A program made the translations under genes and the position numbers. Positions 16,010 through 26,100 of a stretch of 64,000 bases of DNA are shown here, piece by piece (the stretch's first letter is position 1; each line of letters starts with the position of its first letter). The notes below the pieces were generated by a model. The model saw only the letters and a list, made by a program, of their open reading frames with translations, ran no database searches and was not told where the DNA came from. This stretch comes from an uncultured Prevotellaceae bacterium (lineage in GTDB: Bacteria > Bacteroidota > Bacteroidia > Bacteroidales > Bacteroidaceae): assembly GCA_902778255.1 (NCBI GenBank), contig CACYXD010000003.1, forward strand, positions 153,612-217,611, given 5' to 3'.

Positions 16010-17668
16010 ATGATTACCGATAACATCAAACATTATCTCCTGGCGCTCTGTGTGGGCTGTGGCTCCGCTGCTTCCTTCACGGCCTGTAGCGAGTGGGACG
16101 AGCATTATGAGGACCCAGTCACTCAGGCAAACAGTAGTCTGACCCTTTGGCAGACCATCCAGCAGCATCCGGAACTGAGTGACTTTAGTGAGGTGCTCAG
16201 CAATACCATGTTGCTTAAACAGCATAAAAAGACGGATGTGAGCTATGCTGACATGCTCAATGGCTCACAGTCATTCACCGTTTTCGCTCCTGTCAATGGC
16301 TCTTTCGACAAGGATGCATTAATCAGTCAGCTTGCAACCGATAGTGGCGACTCTGCCGTGATACGCTCGTTTGTAGGCAACCACCTGTCGTATGGCCCGA
16401 CCAGCAGTGTTGCCACGCCGACGGAATTCTTCCTGCTCAATACCAAGCGTGCCACTGTAGGCAATGGCAAGGTGCTTGGCTCTACTGTCAAGGAAGAGAA
16501 CCTGAGTGCAAAAGGTGGTTTGCTCCATATCCTTGAGCGCCCCTTGCCCTATCGCTATAATATCTATGAAACACTGCTCAACGACAGCCGCTTTACGACA
16601 TTGGGTCAGCTGCTCAACAGCTACGACAAGGATGAGTTCAGTCCTTCTCAGTCAATACCTGGCGGAATGGTCGATGGCGAGCAGGTCTATATTGACTCCG
16701 TCTTCAACGAGACCAATATCATGCTTGATCGAGTAGGAAAGATTGCTGCTGAGGACTCTGCCTTTATCATGGTGGTGCCCACTGCTACGGAATGGGAGCG
16801 TGTCTGGGCAGAGGCTCAGAAGTGCTATCATTTTGTTCCGAGCCTCGAAGGTGCTGACTCTCTGCAGCGTTTCTGGGCAGCTTACTCCTTGTTCAGCGAT
16901 GCTATCTTCAGTCGTAAGATACAAAGTAGTCCCGAGGATTCGCTGATTACCTATAATTATACGAAGCGTTATCCGAAGTATCACGTGTTCCATAAGCCTT
17001 TCGACGAGGGTGGTATCCTCTATGGCGCCACTCCCGAGGAATACAGCAATGGTACGCTCTACGTCACAGATCATTGGCCTTTTGCGCCCGAGACCACTTT
17101 CCAGCGCGAGATCAAGGTTGAGGCCGAGAATACCGCCAATGTCATCAGTAAGAATTCGAATTGTAATGATGAGATATATACGCATATTGCCGATAGCGTG
17201 TCGGAGAGTGGCTATTTATATCTCAAGCCCATTACAGCAAGTGACTGGGAAATGACCTTCAATCTGCAGGATGTATTGTCTGGTACCTATGATATCTGTG
17301 CTATCATCTTGCCTGTTACCGTTGCTAATCCTGTGGCCACAACCCACCATCCTTGTAAGTTCAGGGCTACGCTCGCTTATGTCGATGAGAAGGGAGCCAG
17401 CAAGACTCTAAAATGCACGAATCCTAACCCTGTTACTACTGATAAGAAAGAATATATCGCAGACTCTCTATGTGTTGACACGGTGGTGATTGTCGAGAAT
17501 TTCACGTTCCCTGCCACCAATTACGATCAGAAGAGCATTCAGTTCTCGCTAAAGATAGGTAGCTCTGTCTTGAATAGCGAGATGATAGAAACCGCTCCGA
17601 AGAAATATACGCGTGATATGTTACTCGACTGTATTTATCTGCGTCCGAAGAAAAGGGTAGAGGAGTAG
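16010..17668 (+). CDS. FAS1-domain lipoprotein 3
   Basis: A 552-residue lipoprotein (lipobox Cys26, FTACSEWDEHYED). It has an N-terminal FAS1 repeat (about 40-180: LWQTIQQHPELSDFSEVL, SFTVFAPVNGSFD, GLLHILERPLPYRYNIYE), a second FAS1-like segment (about 185-340) and a C-terminal beta-rich domain (about 360-552, VEAENTANVISK onward). The CSEWDEHYED start is typical of Bacteroidota fasciclin lipoproteins. It lies between FAS1 2 and SusC 2. The ATG at 16010 is preferred; the TTG three codons earlier lies in the spacer repeat. Its N-terminal MITDNIKH matches that of SusD 1. Confidence 0.75.
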   Translation: MITDNIKHYLLALCVGCGSAASFTACSEWDEHYEDPVTQANSSLTLWQTIQQHPELSDFSEVLSNTMLLKQHKKTDVSYADMLNGSQSFTVFAPVNGSFDKDALISQLATDSGDSAVIRSFVGNHLSYGPTSSVATPTEFFLLNTKRATVGNGKVLGSTVKEENLSAKGGLLHILERPLPYRYNIYETLLNDSRFTTLGQLLNSYDKDEFSPSQSIPGGMVDGEQVYIDSVFNETNIMLDRVGKIAAEDSAFIMVVPTATEWERVWAEAQKCYHFVPSLEGADSLQRFWAAYSLFSDAIFSRKIQSSPEDSLITYNYTKRYPKYHVFHKPFDEGGILYGATPEEYSNGTLYVTDHWPFAPETTFQREIKVEAENTANVISKNSNCNDEIYTHIADSVSESGYLYLKPITASDWEMTFNLQDVLSGTYDICAIILPVTVANPVATTHHPCKFRATLAYVDEKGASKTLKCTNPNPVTTDKKEYIADSLCVDTVVIVENFTFPATNYDQKSIQFSLKIGSSVLNSEMIETAPKKYTRDMLLDCIYLRPKKRVEE

Positions 17669-17696
17669 AAAGGTGAATAAGTAAAAACGAAGAATT

Positions 17697-20600
17697 ATGA
17701 ATACAATAAAGCAATTTTTCCGTAGTGGAGATTGGACGAAAAGATGTTTGGTTGTGGCATTTTGCCTGCAATTCTCCATCTTCAACTTCTCATCTTCAAT
17801 ATGCTATGCGCAGGTTCAGCTGAAGACGGTAAGCGGTTATGTGACTGATGCCGCTACAGGACTCCCCCTTGCGGGTGTGCTCGTTGAGGCCTACGGTAAC
17901 CAGAAATACACCGCCATGACCGACGAGAGGGGAGCCTACGAGTTGAAGGTGCCTGAGTATGTGAGCAGTTTGGGTATGCGTGTTGAGGGCTATCAGTTCC
18001 AGCAGAAAGCTATCCGTCAGGATATCGACAAGACCAATGCCGAGCTTTATCCTGCCACGTTCTCACCTGTCTATGAGCGTTCCACCCAGTCGTTTGTCAG
18101 TCGTCGTGCCGATAATTTCGACAATACGGCACAGGTGAGCATTGATCCTTTGGTGGCCGAACAGTTGGGCGCTGATATCCATTCCGTGACCCGTAGTGGT
18201 CAGTTGGGTATTGGCAACACCATGTTCATCGGCGGTCTCACCAGTCTGCAGGCCAATGCACAGCCATTGGTGGTCATCGATGGTGTCATCACCGACATGC
18301 AGATTGACCGTCAGATGCTCCACGAGGGCTATTTCAATAATATCCTGGCCAACCTCAATGTCAACGACATCGAGAGTGTCACCGTTCTGAAAAACGGTAC
18401 TGCCCTCTATGGCTCCAAGGCTGCTGGTGGCGTGTTGCTCATCAAGACCAAGCGCAACCGTTCAATGGCTACCAAGATTGACGTGAATATCAACGGCCAG
18501 TTCATGCTGACACCCCGTCTGCCTAAGATGATGGGTGCTGAGGACTATCGTCTCTATGCCACTGAGATGCTCTCTGGACTGACGTCCGACCTCAGCAAGA
18601 TGGAGTTTATCTCCAACGATCGCTCCGTACCTTATTATTATAATACCTATCATAATAATACCGATTGGACCGATGAGGTGTATCACAACACCTTTGTCTC
18701 CAACTATGGCATCAACGTACAGGGTGGTGACGATGTGGCCAACTACAACCTCTCGGTAGGTTATTCCTTTGGTGATGCTACGTTGCGCGGCAATGATTTC
18801 TCGCGTTTCAATATGCGACTCAACACCGATATCCATGTGTTCAAGGGACTTGACGTGCGTTTCGATGCCGCCTATAGCGATGTCACCCGTGACCTGCGCG
18901 ATGATGGCGCTGCTGCCGACCTATCTTTCGGTACGGTCACGTCACCAGGTTTCCTCTCGCTCATCAAATCTCCTTTCCTGGCTCCCTATGCTTATGACAA
19001 CAATGGTAATCCCAGCCATTATCTGGCTGCTGCCGATGATTATGCCATCAAGGCTTTTGAGAACGACGGTTCTGTCTACCAGAATGCCGTGCGCCTGGCC
19101 AACCCCTTGGGTATCCTGCAACTCGGTGATGGCGAGAACCGCAACCAGGCAGGCAACCGTATGGTGACCTTCAGCATCACCCCTAAGTATCAGTTCAACT
19201 CCCATCTCTCTCTGCAGGAACATTTCAATTTCACGCTGGTCAATACCAACGAGAACTATTACCTGCCTCTTGAGGGCACGCCTCCTTTCCGCCTGTTATC
19301 TACCAGTAATATCCAGGTTGAAAACATGGCTCAGAGTATGGCTGCCCGTCAGAACTCCATTATGAGCGACACCCGTTTGATGTGGAACAATCGTTATGGT
19401 GCTCATAAGATTGATGTCTTTGGTGGTGTGCGTTATCAGAACAGTAAGTATAAGATGACGGCCCAGCGTGGCTACAATACTGGTAACGATTTGTATCCCA
19501 CCACGGGCAGTGCCAACAACTACCGTTCTACCTGGGGCGATGACGACAAGACCATCAACCTCGCATGGTATGCCCAGGCCGACTATAACTGGGGCGAGAA
19601 ATACTATCTTGAGGCAGGCCTCTCTGCCGAGACCAGTTCACGTATCGGTGAGGATGCCGACGGTTTGAAGCTTGGTGGCGTGGTATGGGGCCTCTTCCCC
19701 AGTGTCAATGCCGCTTGGGTGCTCAGCAACGAGAAATGGCTGGCCGATGTCAAGGGTATCGACTATCTGCGCCTGAATGTGGGCTTCGATGTGACAGGTA
19801 ATGACAATATCGACTACACCGCGTCTAAGACCTATTTCGTGGCCAACAATATGCTCTCTCAGAAGGTTGACGGCAAGTCCATCGGAAATATCGGCAACAC
19901 CTCGTTGGCATGGGAGATCACCAATCGTCTGACTTTGGGCCTTGAGGGCAACTTCATGAACAACCGTCTGAATGCCCATGTCAATTATTTCAAGGGCTGG
20001 ACCAAGAACCTGCTCACCCTTCGTCAGCTGGCATGGACCAGCGGTCTGGCCGAGAGCTGGAGCAATGATGGTAAGCTCGAGAACGAGGGCTTCGAGGTGG
20101 GCTTTGGTGCTAAGGTGCTCAACCTGAAAGACTTCACTTGGGAGGTGGGTGCGTCTGCCGGGCACTATGTCAATAAGATTACGGCCCTGCCCAACAACGA
20201 CCGCTCCTTTGAGACCGAGGCTTATGGCGCTACTATCCTGTCTCAGGTAGGCTCGGCTGCCGGTGTGTTCTATGGCTATAAGACCAATGGTGTCTATACC
20301 ACTCAGGCTGCTGCCGATGCAGATGGCCTTTATCAGGTCGATGAGCGTGGTCAGCGTGAGTATTTCGCTGCCGGTGATATGCGCTTCGTCGATAAGAACG
20401 GCGACGGCGTTATCGACAAGAACGACCGCTTCATCATCGGTGATCCCAATCCCGATGTCTATGGTAATATCTATACCCGCCTGAATTGGAAGCAGTGGAC
20501 ACTTGGTGCCACCTTCCGCTATTCTCTTGGCAATGATGTGTATAACTACCAGCGCTCACTACTTGAGGGCGGTTCTCGCTTCTACAACCAGACCACAGCC

Positions 20601-20939
20601 ATGCTGGCACGCTGGACTGCAGAGGGACAGCAGACCTCTATACCTCATATCACCTATGGTGACCCCATGGGCAATGCCCGCTTCAGCGACCGTTGGATTG
20701 AAGATGGCAGCTACCTGCGCCTGAGCAATGTCACGCTGAGCTATGCCATCCCCATCCGCAGCACCTATCTGCAGGGCATCACATTGTGGGGTGGTGCTTA
20801 TAACCTCTTCACGCTGACTCGTTACCTGGGCAGTGATCCCGATTGTGGCGTTGGCGGCAGTGTGCTCGCACAGGGTATCGATCGTGGTCTCCTGTCCAGC
20901 TCGCGCTCGTTTGCACTGGGTGTGAAGGTTAATCTCTAA
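17697..20939 (+). CDS. SusC-like TonB-dependent outer-membrane transporter 2
   Basis: A 1080-residue SusC/RagA family protein. It has a signal peptide (1-39, ICYAQ), a carboxypeptidase-regulatory-like domain (about 44-115: VSGYVTDAATGLPLAGVLVE), a plug (about 140-255, VLKNGTALYGSKAAGGVLLIKT) and a barrel, with a calcium-loop-like VDKNGDGVIDKND near 895. Beyond the signal peptide it is well diverged from SusC 1. Its linker before the plug is unusual, lacking the standard DVVVTA box and reading YERSTQSFVSRRADNFDN instead, so it may use an atypical TonB contact. It is paired with SusD 2. The two different pairs suggest import of two classes of oligosaccharide. Confidence 0.94.
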   Translation: MNTIKQFFRSGDWTKRCLVVAFCLQFSIFNFSSSICYAQVQLKTVSGYVTDAATGLPLAGVLVEAYGNQKYTAMTDERGAYELKVPEYVSSLGMRVEGYQFQQKAIRQDIDKTNAELYPATFSPVYERSTQSFVSRRADNFDNTAQVSIDPLVAEQLGADIHSVTRSGQLGIGNTMFIGGLTSLQANAQPLVVIDGVITDMQIDRQMLHEGYFNNILANLNVNDIESVTVLKNGTALYGSKAAGGVLLIKTKRNRSMATKIDVNINGQFMLTPRLPKMMGAEDYRLYATEMLSGLTSDLSKMEFISNDRSVPYYYNTYHNNTDWTDEVYHNTFVSNYGINVQGGDDVANYNLSVGYSFGDATLRGNDFSRFNMRLNTDIHVFKGLDVRFDAAYSDVTRDLRDDGAAADLSFGTVTSPGFLSLIKSPFLAPYAYDNNGNPSHYLAAADDYAIKAFENDGSVYQNAVRLANPLGILQLGDGENRNQAGNRMVTFSITPKYQFNSHLSLQEHFNFTLVNTNENYYLPLEGTPPFRLLSTSNIQVENMAQSMAARQNSIMSDTRLMWNNRYGAHKIDVFGGVRYQNSKYKMTAQRGYNTGNDLYPTTGSANNYRSTWGDDDKTINLAWYAQADYNWGEKYYLEAGLSAETSSRIGEDADGLKLGGVVWGLFPSVNAAWVLSNEKWLADVKGIDYLRLNVGFDVTGNDNIDYTASKTYFVANNMLSQKVDGKSIGNIGNTSLAWEITNRLTLGLEGNFMNNRLNAHVNYFKGWTKNLLTLRQLAWTSGLAESWSNDGKLENEGFEVGFGAKVLNLKDFTWEVGASAGHYVNKITALPNNDRSFETEAYGATILSQVGSAAGVFYGYKTNGVYTTQAAADADGLYQVDERGQREYFAAGDMRFVDKNGDGVIDKNDRFIIGDPNPDVYGNIYTRLNWKQWTLGATFRYSLGNDVYNYQRSLLEGGSRFYNQTTAMLARWTAEGQQTSIPHITYGDPMGNARFSDRWIEDGSYLRLSNVTLSYAIPIRSTYLQGITLWGGAYNLFTLTRYLGSDPDCGVGGSVLAQGIDRGLLSSSRSFALGVKVNL

Positions 20940-21024
20940 ATGAATTAAGAATTTAGAATTAAGAGTTAAGAGGTATCGGCTTTTAGCCGAGTAAGAATTA
21001 AGAATTATATATAGGATACCGATT
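20940..21024 (+). repeat. AT-rich spacer with hairpin (SusC-SusD gap)
   Basis: GAATTAAGAATT-type units flank a small hairpin (TCGGCT-TTT-AGCCGA, about 20974-20988). The same architecture recurs in the gaps at 41676-41761 and 52121-52223. It could tune relative expression of SusC 2 and SusD 2; no function is shown. Confidence 0.65.
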
Positions 21025-22749
21025 ATGAAACGAAATAAATTATTCATCCTTTCAGTGCTGGCAGTAGCCTTCTCGCTGACGAGTTGTTCCGATCTGCTCG
21101 AGACCGACAGCGAATTGGTGGAGTTTCAGAAGGACAACCACCTGGATTCACCTACTGATACAGTCTATAGCGTGATGGGCATCATCTATAAGATGCAGAC
21201 TATTGCCGATCGTACCGTGCTGCTCGGTGAACTGCGTGGCGACCTGACCACGACAACGACTTATGCCAGTCAGGACTTGAAGGACATCACCAATTTTGAC
21301 ATCGATGCCGACAATGCCTATAATCGCATCAGCGACTATTATGCCGTGATCAACAACTGCAACTATTACCTTGCTAATGTCAACAAGGACCTGGTACGCC
21401 ACGACCGTACGGTGTTTGAGCATGAATATGCGGCTGTCAAGGGCTTCCGTGCCTGGACCTATCTGCAGTTGGCATTAGTCTATGGCAACGTGCCTCTGAT
21501 CACCGAGCCCCTTCTCACCGAGGAGGCTTCTCAAGCAGCTATGCAGCAGACACCGCAGAATATCAAGGCTATCTGCAACTATTTCATCGACGACCTCAAG
21601 CCATATGTTGACACCCCGTTGCCCGACTATGGACTGATTGATGACAATAATACGAAGAAATTCTTCATCCCTGTGCGTGCGCTGCTGGGTGATTTGTGCC
21701 TGTGGGCAGAACGCTATACAGAGGCAGCCCAGTATTATCACGACTTCCTCGCCATGCGTACGGCTCCAGTCTATACCAACATGTCGCGTGCAGAGTGGAC
21801 AGATACTGAGACCAGGCGTTTTTCTTCCACATATTCTTCGCTCTCCTATGTGATGGAGCGTAAAGTGGATAATAGCGAATGCCTGTGCTTTATCCCGATG
21901 GAGAGTGGCGAGGTCTATGGTGTGAAGAGCCAACTCAATGATCTTTTCAATTCTACCAGCCTTAATCAGATGTATGCCAAGGTGATGCCTACTGAGCAGA
22001 ACTATCAGCTGTCGTCAAAGTACAACTATTGTTATCTGACCTACAAGGGAACAGGTGATAATAGGGTCGTTGACGATACGCTGTATGCCGAGCGTGATAA
22101 CCTTAACGACAGAAAGAATTGTGGCGACCTGCGCTTTGGCACCATCTATTCCTTGAGATTATCGGGCGAGCAGCGCTTCTCCCGTACCTCCAACGAAGAT
22201 CAGACTATCCGCAAGTACAACTCTGCTTCTGCCGGTGTGATGATCTATCGTACCAATATGGTCTATCTGCGCTATGCTGAGGCCCTCAACCGCGCGGGTT
22301 ATCCGCAGTCGGCCTTTGCAGTACTGAAATACGGCCTCTATCGTGATATCGTGGCAACGAAGATTAGTGAACCTGAGCGTACCAATGCCTCGGCGCTGAT
22401 TACGTTTGATCCCGTCTATTTCACGTCTAAGAACACCCAGGGCATCCATACCCGTGGTTGTGGCGATGCCGATTGCGACACTACCTACTGTATCACGCTG
22501 CCAGCCACCGCCGCAGGTACCCTGCAGGACTCTATCGACGTGGTCGAAGACATGATTATCGACGAGATGGCACTCGAGGGTGCTTTCGAGGGCTATCGCT
22601 ACTACGACCTGATGCGCGTGGCTCTTCGTCGCAACGATAATGCCTATCTGGCCGATCCTATTTCCCGCCGTTTTGGCGATGCTAATATCAATACTGAGCT
22701 AAAGAGCAAGTTGATGATCCGTGATAATTGGTATCTTCCCAAGCCCTGA
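21025..22749 (+). CDS. SusD/RagB-like glycan-binding lipoprotein 2
   Basis: A 574-residue SusD family protein with lipobox Cys21 (SLTSCSDLLETDSE). Family features are the N-terminal CSDLLE, the helical AAVKGFRAWTYLQLALVYGNVPLITEPL segment near 137-165 (the SusD TPR region), and the C-terminal IIDEMALEGAFEGYRYYDLMRVALRR. It ends normally in RDNWYLPKP. It pairs with SusC 2 and is the last gene of the uptake operon. No strong terminator is visible directly after it; the next element is the regulatory block at 22813. Confidence 0.93.
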   Translation: MKRNKLFILSVLAVAFSLTSCSDLLETDSELVEFQKDNHLDSPTDTVYSVMGIIYKMQTIADRTVLLGELRGDLTTTTTYASQDLKDITNFDIDADNAYNRISDYYAVINNCNYYLANVNKDLVRHDRTVFEHEYAAVKGFRAWTYLQLALVYGNVPLITEPLLTEEASQAAMQQTPQNIKAICNYFIDDLKPYVDTPLPDYGLIDDNNTKKFFIPVRALLGDLCLWAERYTEAAQYYHDFLAMRTAPVYTNMSRAEWTDTETRRFSSTYSSLSYVMERKVDNSECLCFIPMESGEVYGVKSQLNDLFNSTSLNQMYAKVMPTEQNYQLSSKYNYCYLTYKGTGDNRVVDDTLYAERDNLNDRKNCGDLRFGTIYSLRLSGEQRFSRTSNEDQTIRKYNSASAGVMIYRTNMVYLRYAEALNRAGYPQSAFAVLKYGLYRDIVATKISEPERTNASALITFDPVYFTSKNTQGIHTRGCGDADCDTTYCITLPATAAGTLQDSIDVVEDMIIDEMALEGAFEGYRYYDLMRVALRRNDNAYLADPISRRFGDANINTELKSKLMIRDNWYLPKP

Positions 22750-22812
22750 TTATTCAATTTTGTATCTATCACTTATAAAAAAGTTTCATTTCACGATAAA
22801 AATGCGACTTTG

Positions 22813-22875
22813 TTCAAAAAGAAAAAGTAACGAGACATATATTATAATACGTTTCATAAAATGTTTATAATTTTG
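22813..22875 (+). promoter_or_regulatory. Conserved operator-like block (copy B) and -7 box
   Basis: TTCAAAAAGAAAAAG followed by TAACGAGACATAT (to 22840), then exactly 27 bp to a TAATTTTG -7 box (22868-22875). The same block and spacing occur upstream of the secreted-protein genes at 27480 and 30242. It drives the short candidate RNA below. Confidence 0.65.
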
Positions 22876-22881
22876 CATCGT

Positions 22882-23024
22882 CGGAAGACAAAAGTTTAGT
22901 TTGAAAGAAGTAATGATTCATTTTATAGTTATAGTTAGTAGTTGGATTTTAGTTTTGTAGTATATTAGTTAAAAACTAATGCAAACGGTTGCCTGTATGA
23001 GAATATCGGCAACCGTTTTGTTTT
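22882..23024 (+). ncRNA. Candidate small RNA or attenuated leader upstream of the HTCS
   Basis: The transcript predicted from the -7 box at 22868-22875 would begin near 22882 and end at the strong terminator at 22983-23024, giving about 140 nt. It contains only a 15-codon frame (22913-22960, MIHFIVIVSSWILVL). The HTCS has its own -7 box downstream (23063). Either a free small RNA, or a leader whose readthrough would add to HTCS expression. Prediction from promoter and terminator only. Confidence 0.5.
22983..23024 (+). terminator. Strong intrinsic terminator before the HTCS gene
   Basis: AAACGGTTGCC (22983-22993) pairs perfectly with GGCAACCGTTT (23008-23018) across a 14-nt loop and is followed by TGTTTTATT. 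It ends the candidate small RNA and separates the uptake operon from the HTCS gene. Confidence 0.8.
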
Positions 23025-23062
23025 ATTAACATTATGAAAGGGATGTTTTCTCTCCTTTTTTG

Positions 23063-23070
23063 TAATTTTG
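23063..23070 (+). promoter_or_regulatory. Predicted -7 box of the HTCS gene
   Basis: TAATTTTG, with a TTTC 12 bp upstream (23047-23050). The predicted transcription start lies after the TTG at 23068, which rules that TTG out as start codon and supports the ATG at 23107. Confidence 0.6.
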
Positions 23071-23106
23071 CAGTTGAAAACCAAAAACGCTTACTATAAC
23101 GACTAT

Positions 23107-26100
23107 ATGAAACGCACTATATTGGTATTACTACTCACAGCCATAACCTTTGTTTATGGCTATGCACAGACGGGGCATTTTATCTCTGCCGACCGTTTTT
23201 CCAGCAGTCTTATTTCTGAAATGTGTCAGGATTACGACGGTTCTGTGTGGATAGGTACCGATTATGGACTGAACCGTTTCGATGGCTATCGTTTCCAGAC
23301 ATTTCTCCACGACGATGCCGACTCTACCTCCCTGCAGGTCAATGTTATCGTATCGCTGATGGTCGATCGCAAAGGTCGCCTCTGGGTGGGTACTAACCGT
23401 GGTCTCGACCGTTTCGATGCCGCCAAGGAGTCATTCGTTCATTATCCCTTCCCCAATGGTGTGCATCCCCGTGTGGCCAGTATCTGCCAGCGTAAGGATG
23501 GTACCATCCTGGTGGGCACGGCAGGCTATGGTATCTACTATCTGAATGCCGAAGAAAAATTGACAGACTATAATATTGATCGTAGCGAACAGTATTTTAG
23601 TCGTGTTTTCGAGGATAGCAAGGGGCGCCTCTGGAAGACTGGCTTTGATGAGCAGATCGTGATGCGAGAAGGCAACAAACTGACGCGTTTCAAGTCTGAG
23701 GTAGGTAATCCCCAGAGTATCGTGGAGTGTGACGGCGAGATTTTCATTCTTGGTCTGCATGGCCTGATGAGCTATCGAGATGGCAAGATGAGTGCGACCG
23801 ATGCCGACCTTAGTGCAGCCTCGTCGTGTGATGCTATCTTCGACAATGCCTCTATCAATGAATCAGATGTTATTTATATAGGTACGCGAGGCGACGGTTT
23901 GTTCCGCCTGCCCGTCAAGGGCTCGCGCCGTCTTGAGCGTGTTGATATCGATGCCAACGGCATTGACGTGAACACTGCCAAGATTGTCAACGTCATGTTC
24001 GACCGCAATGGTAATATGTGGCTGGGCTGCCACCGCAAGGGCGTGGTACTTATGCCCATGCGCCCCATGCCCTTCCGCAACTGGAGCTTCCTGTCTCAGG
24101 GCGTCACCTTGGGCTCTACTATCTCTTCTATATGCGAGGGCGATAATGGCATGATGTGGTGCACGGTTCAGGGTGTGGGTGTCTATGGCTTCAACCCTGA
24201 GGGACATGTGGTGGCTCATCCTGCCGCCCCTGATGCCGTGGAGTTTATCTTCCGCGATCGTCAGCAGCGTTTCTGGGTGGGCACCGACGAGGGACTTTTC
24301 GCCTATGACCCGCTCACGGGGAAGTATCAGCGTAAGGTTACCTTTGAATGCGACAGGTTTAATGATATGACCAGCGATAGTGATGGACGTATCTATATCT
24401 CCACCTATTCGCGTGGCTTCTGTATCTATGATCCCCAGACGGGCAGTCTGCGCAACTATAACTTCTCGCAGACCGACTCTGTCAAGGGTACCCTCTGCAA
24501 CAACTGGATTCAGGGCATGGCCTCCGATGCCAAGGGCTATATCTGGATGGCCACCGCTTCGGGTATCTCGTGTTTCGATCCTCGTACCGAGAGCTTCCGT
24601 TCTCAGGGCTGGGAGCGTATGCTCGATGGCATCGTTTGCTTCGATGTGTGCGAACTGCATCATGGCACGCTGCCCGATGGTCGCTCGCTCAACGGCTTTA
24701 TCGCCATTGGTACTGAGCAGGGCCTCTATCTCTACGACCCGCAGACCCGCCGTGCCGACCGTTTCCCTGGCAGCAATCAGCTGAACAACAAGACCATCTG
24801 CTATATCGTGCAGGCTAATAATGGTGACCTCTGGTGCTCCACCTCCGATGGTATCTGGCAGTATCGCAACGAGGGCCATGCCTTCTTCGGCTATGTGGGC
24901 GTCAGCGGACTGACCCAGAAGGAGTTCCTTTATGGCATAGGCCTTCATACCGACGACGACCGTATCTTCTTTGGTCATAGTGATGGTCTCACCTCGTTCC
25001 AACCTCAGGATGTCAATGTGGACTCACGCCAGTTGGATCCTCTGCAGCTTACGGGTGTCTTCGTAGGTAGCACAGCCATTACCAGCGAGACGGTGCTCAA
25101 TGGCGTGCGTGTCACCGATAGGCCCGTCAAGGAGAGTACCTACTTTACGCTAAGCTATCTGGACCATACCATCACGCTGGGCTTCTCGCAGATGAACTTC
25201 GACAACCCCCGCAACGTGGTGTTTGAATACCGTATCAACAATGGTGACTGGATTACCAACCCGATGGGTGTCAACGAGATCACGTTGAGCCACCTCCAGC
25301 CCGGTACCTATCGCATTGAGGTGCGTGGTATGCTGGGCAATGCCTATACGCCAGGGAAGGTGGTGGTCATCACTATGCGTGCCCCCTGGTATCGCACCAT
25401 GCTGGCCTATTTCCTCTATTTCCTCGTGCTGGTATCGCTGGCTATCTATGTCTTTGTCACCTATCGCCGCCGTGCTGCCGAGCAGATGAACGAAGAGAAG
25501 ATGAAGTTCCTCATCAACGCCACCCACGACATCCGCTCGCCGCTGACGCTGATAATGAGCCCGTTGGCCAGCCTGAAGCGCCGTCTCGCCAGCGAGGAGC
25601 AGGATAAGTCCAGCGAGTCGATGCGCGACATTGATACCATTGAGCATAATGCCAACCGTATCCTGAACCTGGTCAACCAGATTCTCGACGTGCGTAAGAT
25701 TGACAAGCAGCAGCTGCATCTCCATTGTCAGCAGACAGAGATGGTGGCCTTCGTCAAGGGCATCTCTAAGATGTTTGAATATACTGCCCAGGAGCGTGAC
25801 ATCACCTTCCGCTTCCAGCATGACGACGAGCAGCTCGAGGCATGGATCGACCGCAGCCAGTTTGACAAGGTGGTCACCAATCTGCTCTCCAATGCCTTTA
25901 AGTATAGCTTTGATGGCGGCAGTATCGAGATCAGCCTGTCGCATGACGACAGCCAATTCAAGATCCAGGTCATCGACAATGGCGTGGGACTTGATGCCGA
26001 CAGTCTGAAGCATATCTTCGACCGCTTCTATCAGGGCACCAACTCCTATCGTCTCCATGTTGATGGCACGGGCATCGGGTTGAACCTCTGTAAGATGATT

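Noticed and set aside
22913-22960. 15-codon frame in the candidate small RNA as a leader peptide gene
   Set aside because: It has no run of regulatory codons and no supporting translation signal, so it is mentioned only as part of the RNA candidate.
23863-25002. 379-codon minus-strand frame opposite the HTCS
   Set aside because: It is a shadow of the propeller repeats; the plus-strand domain order is unambiguous.
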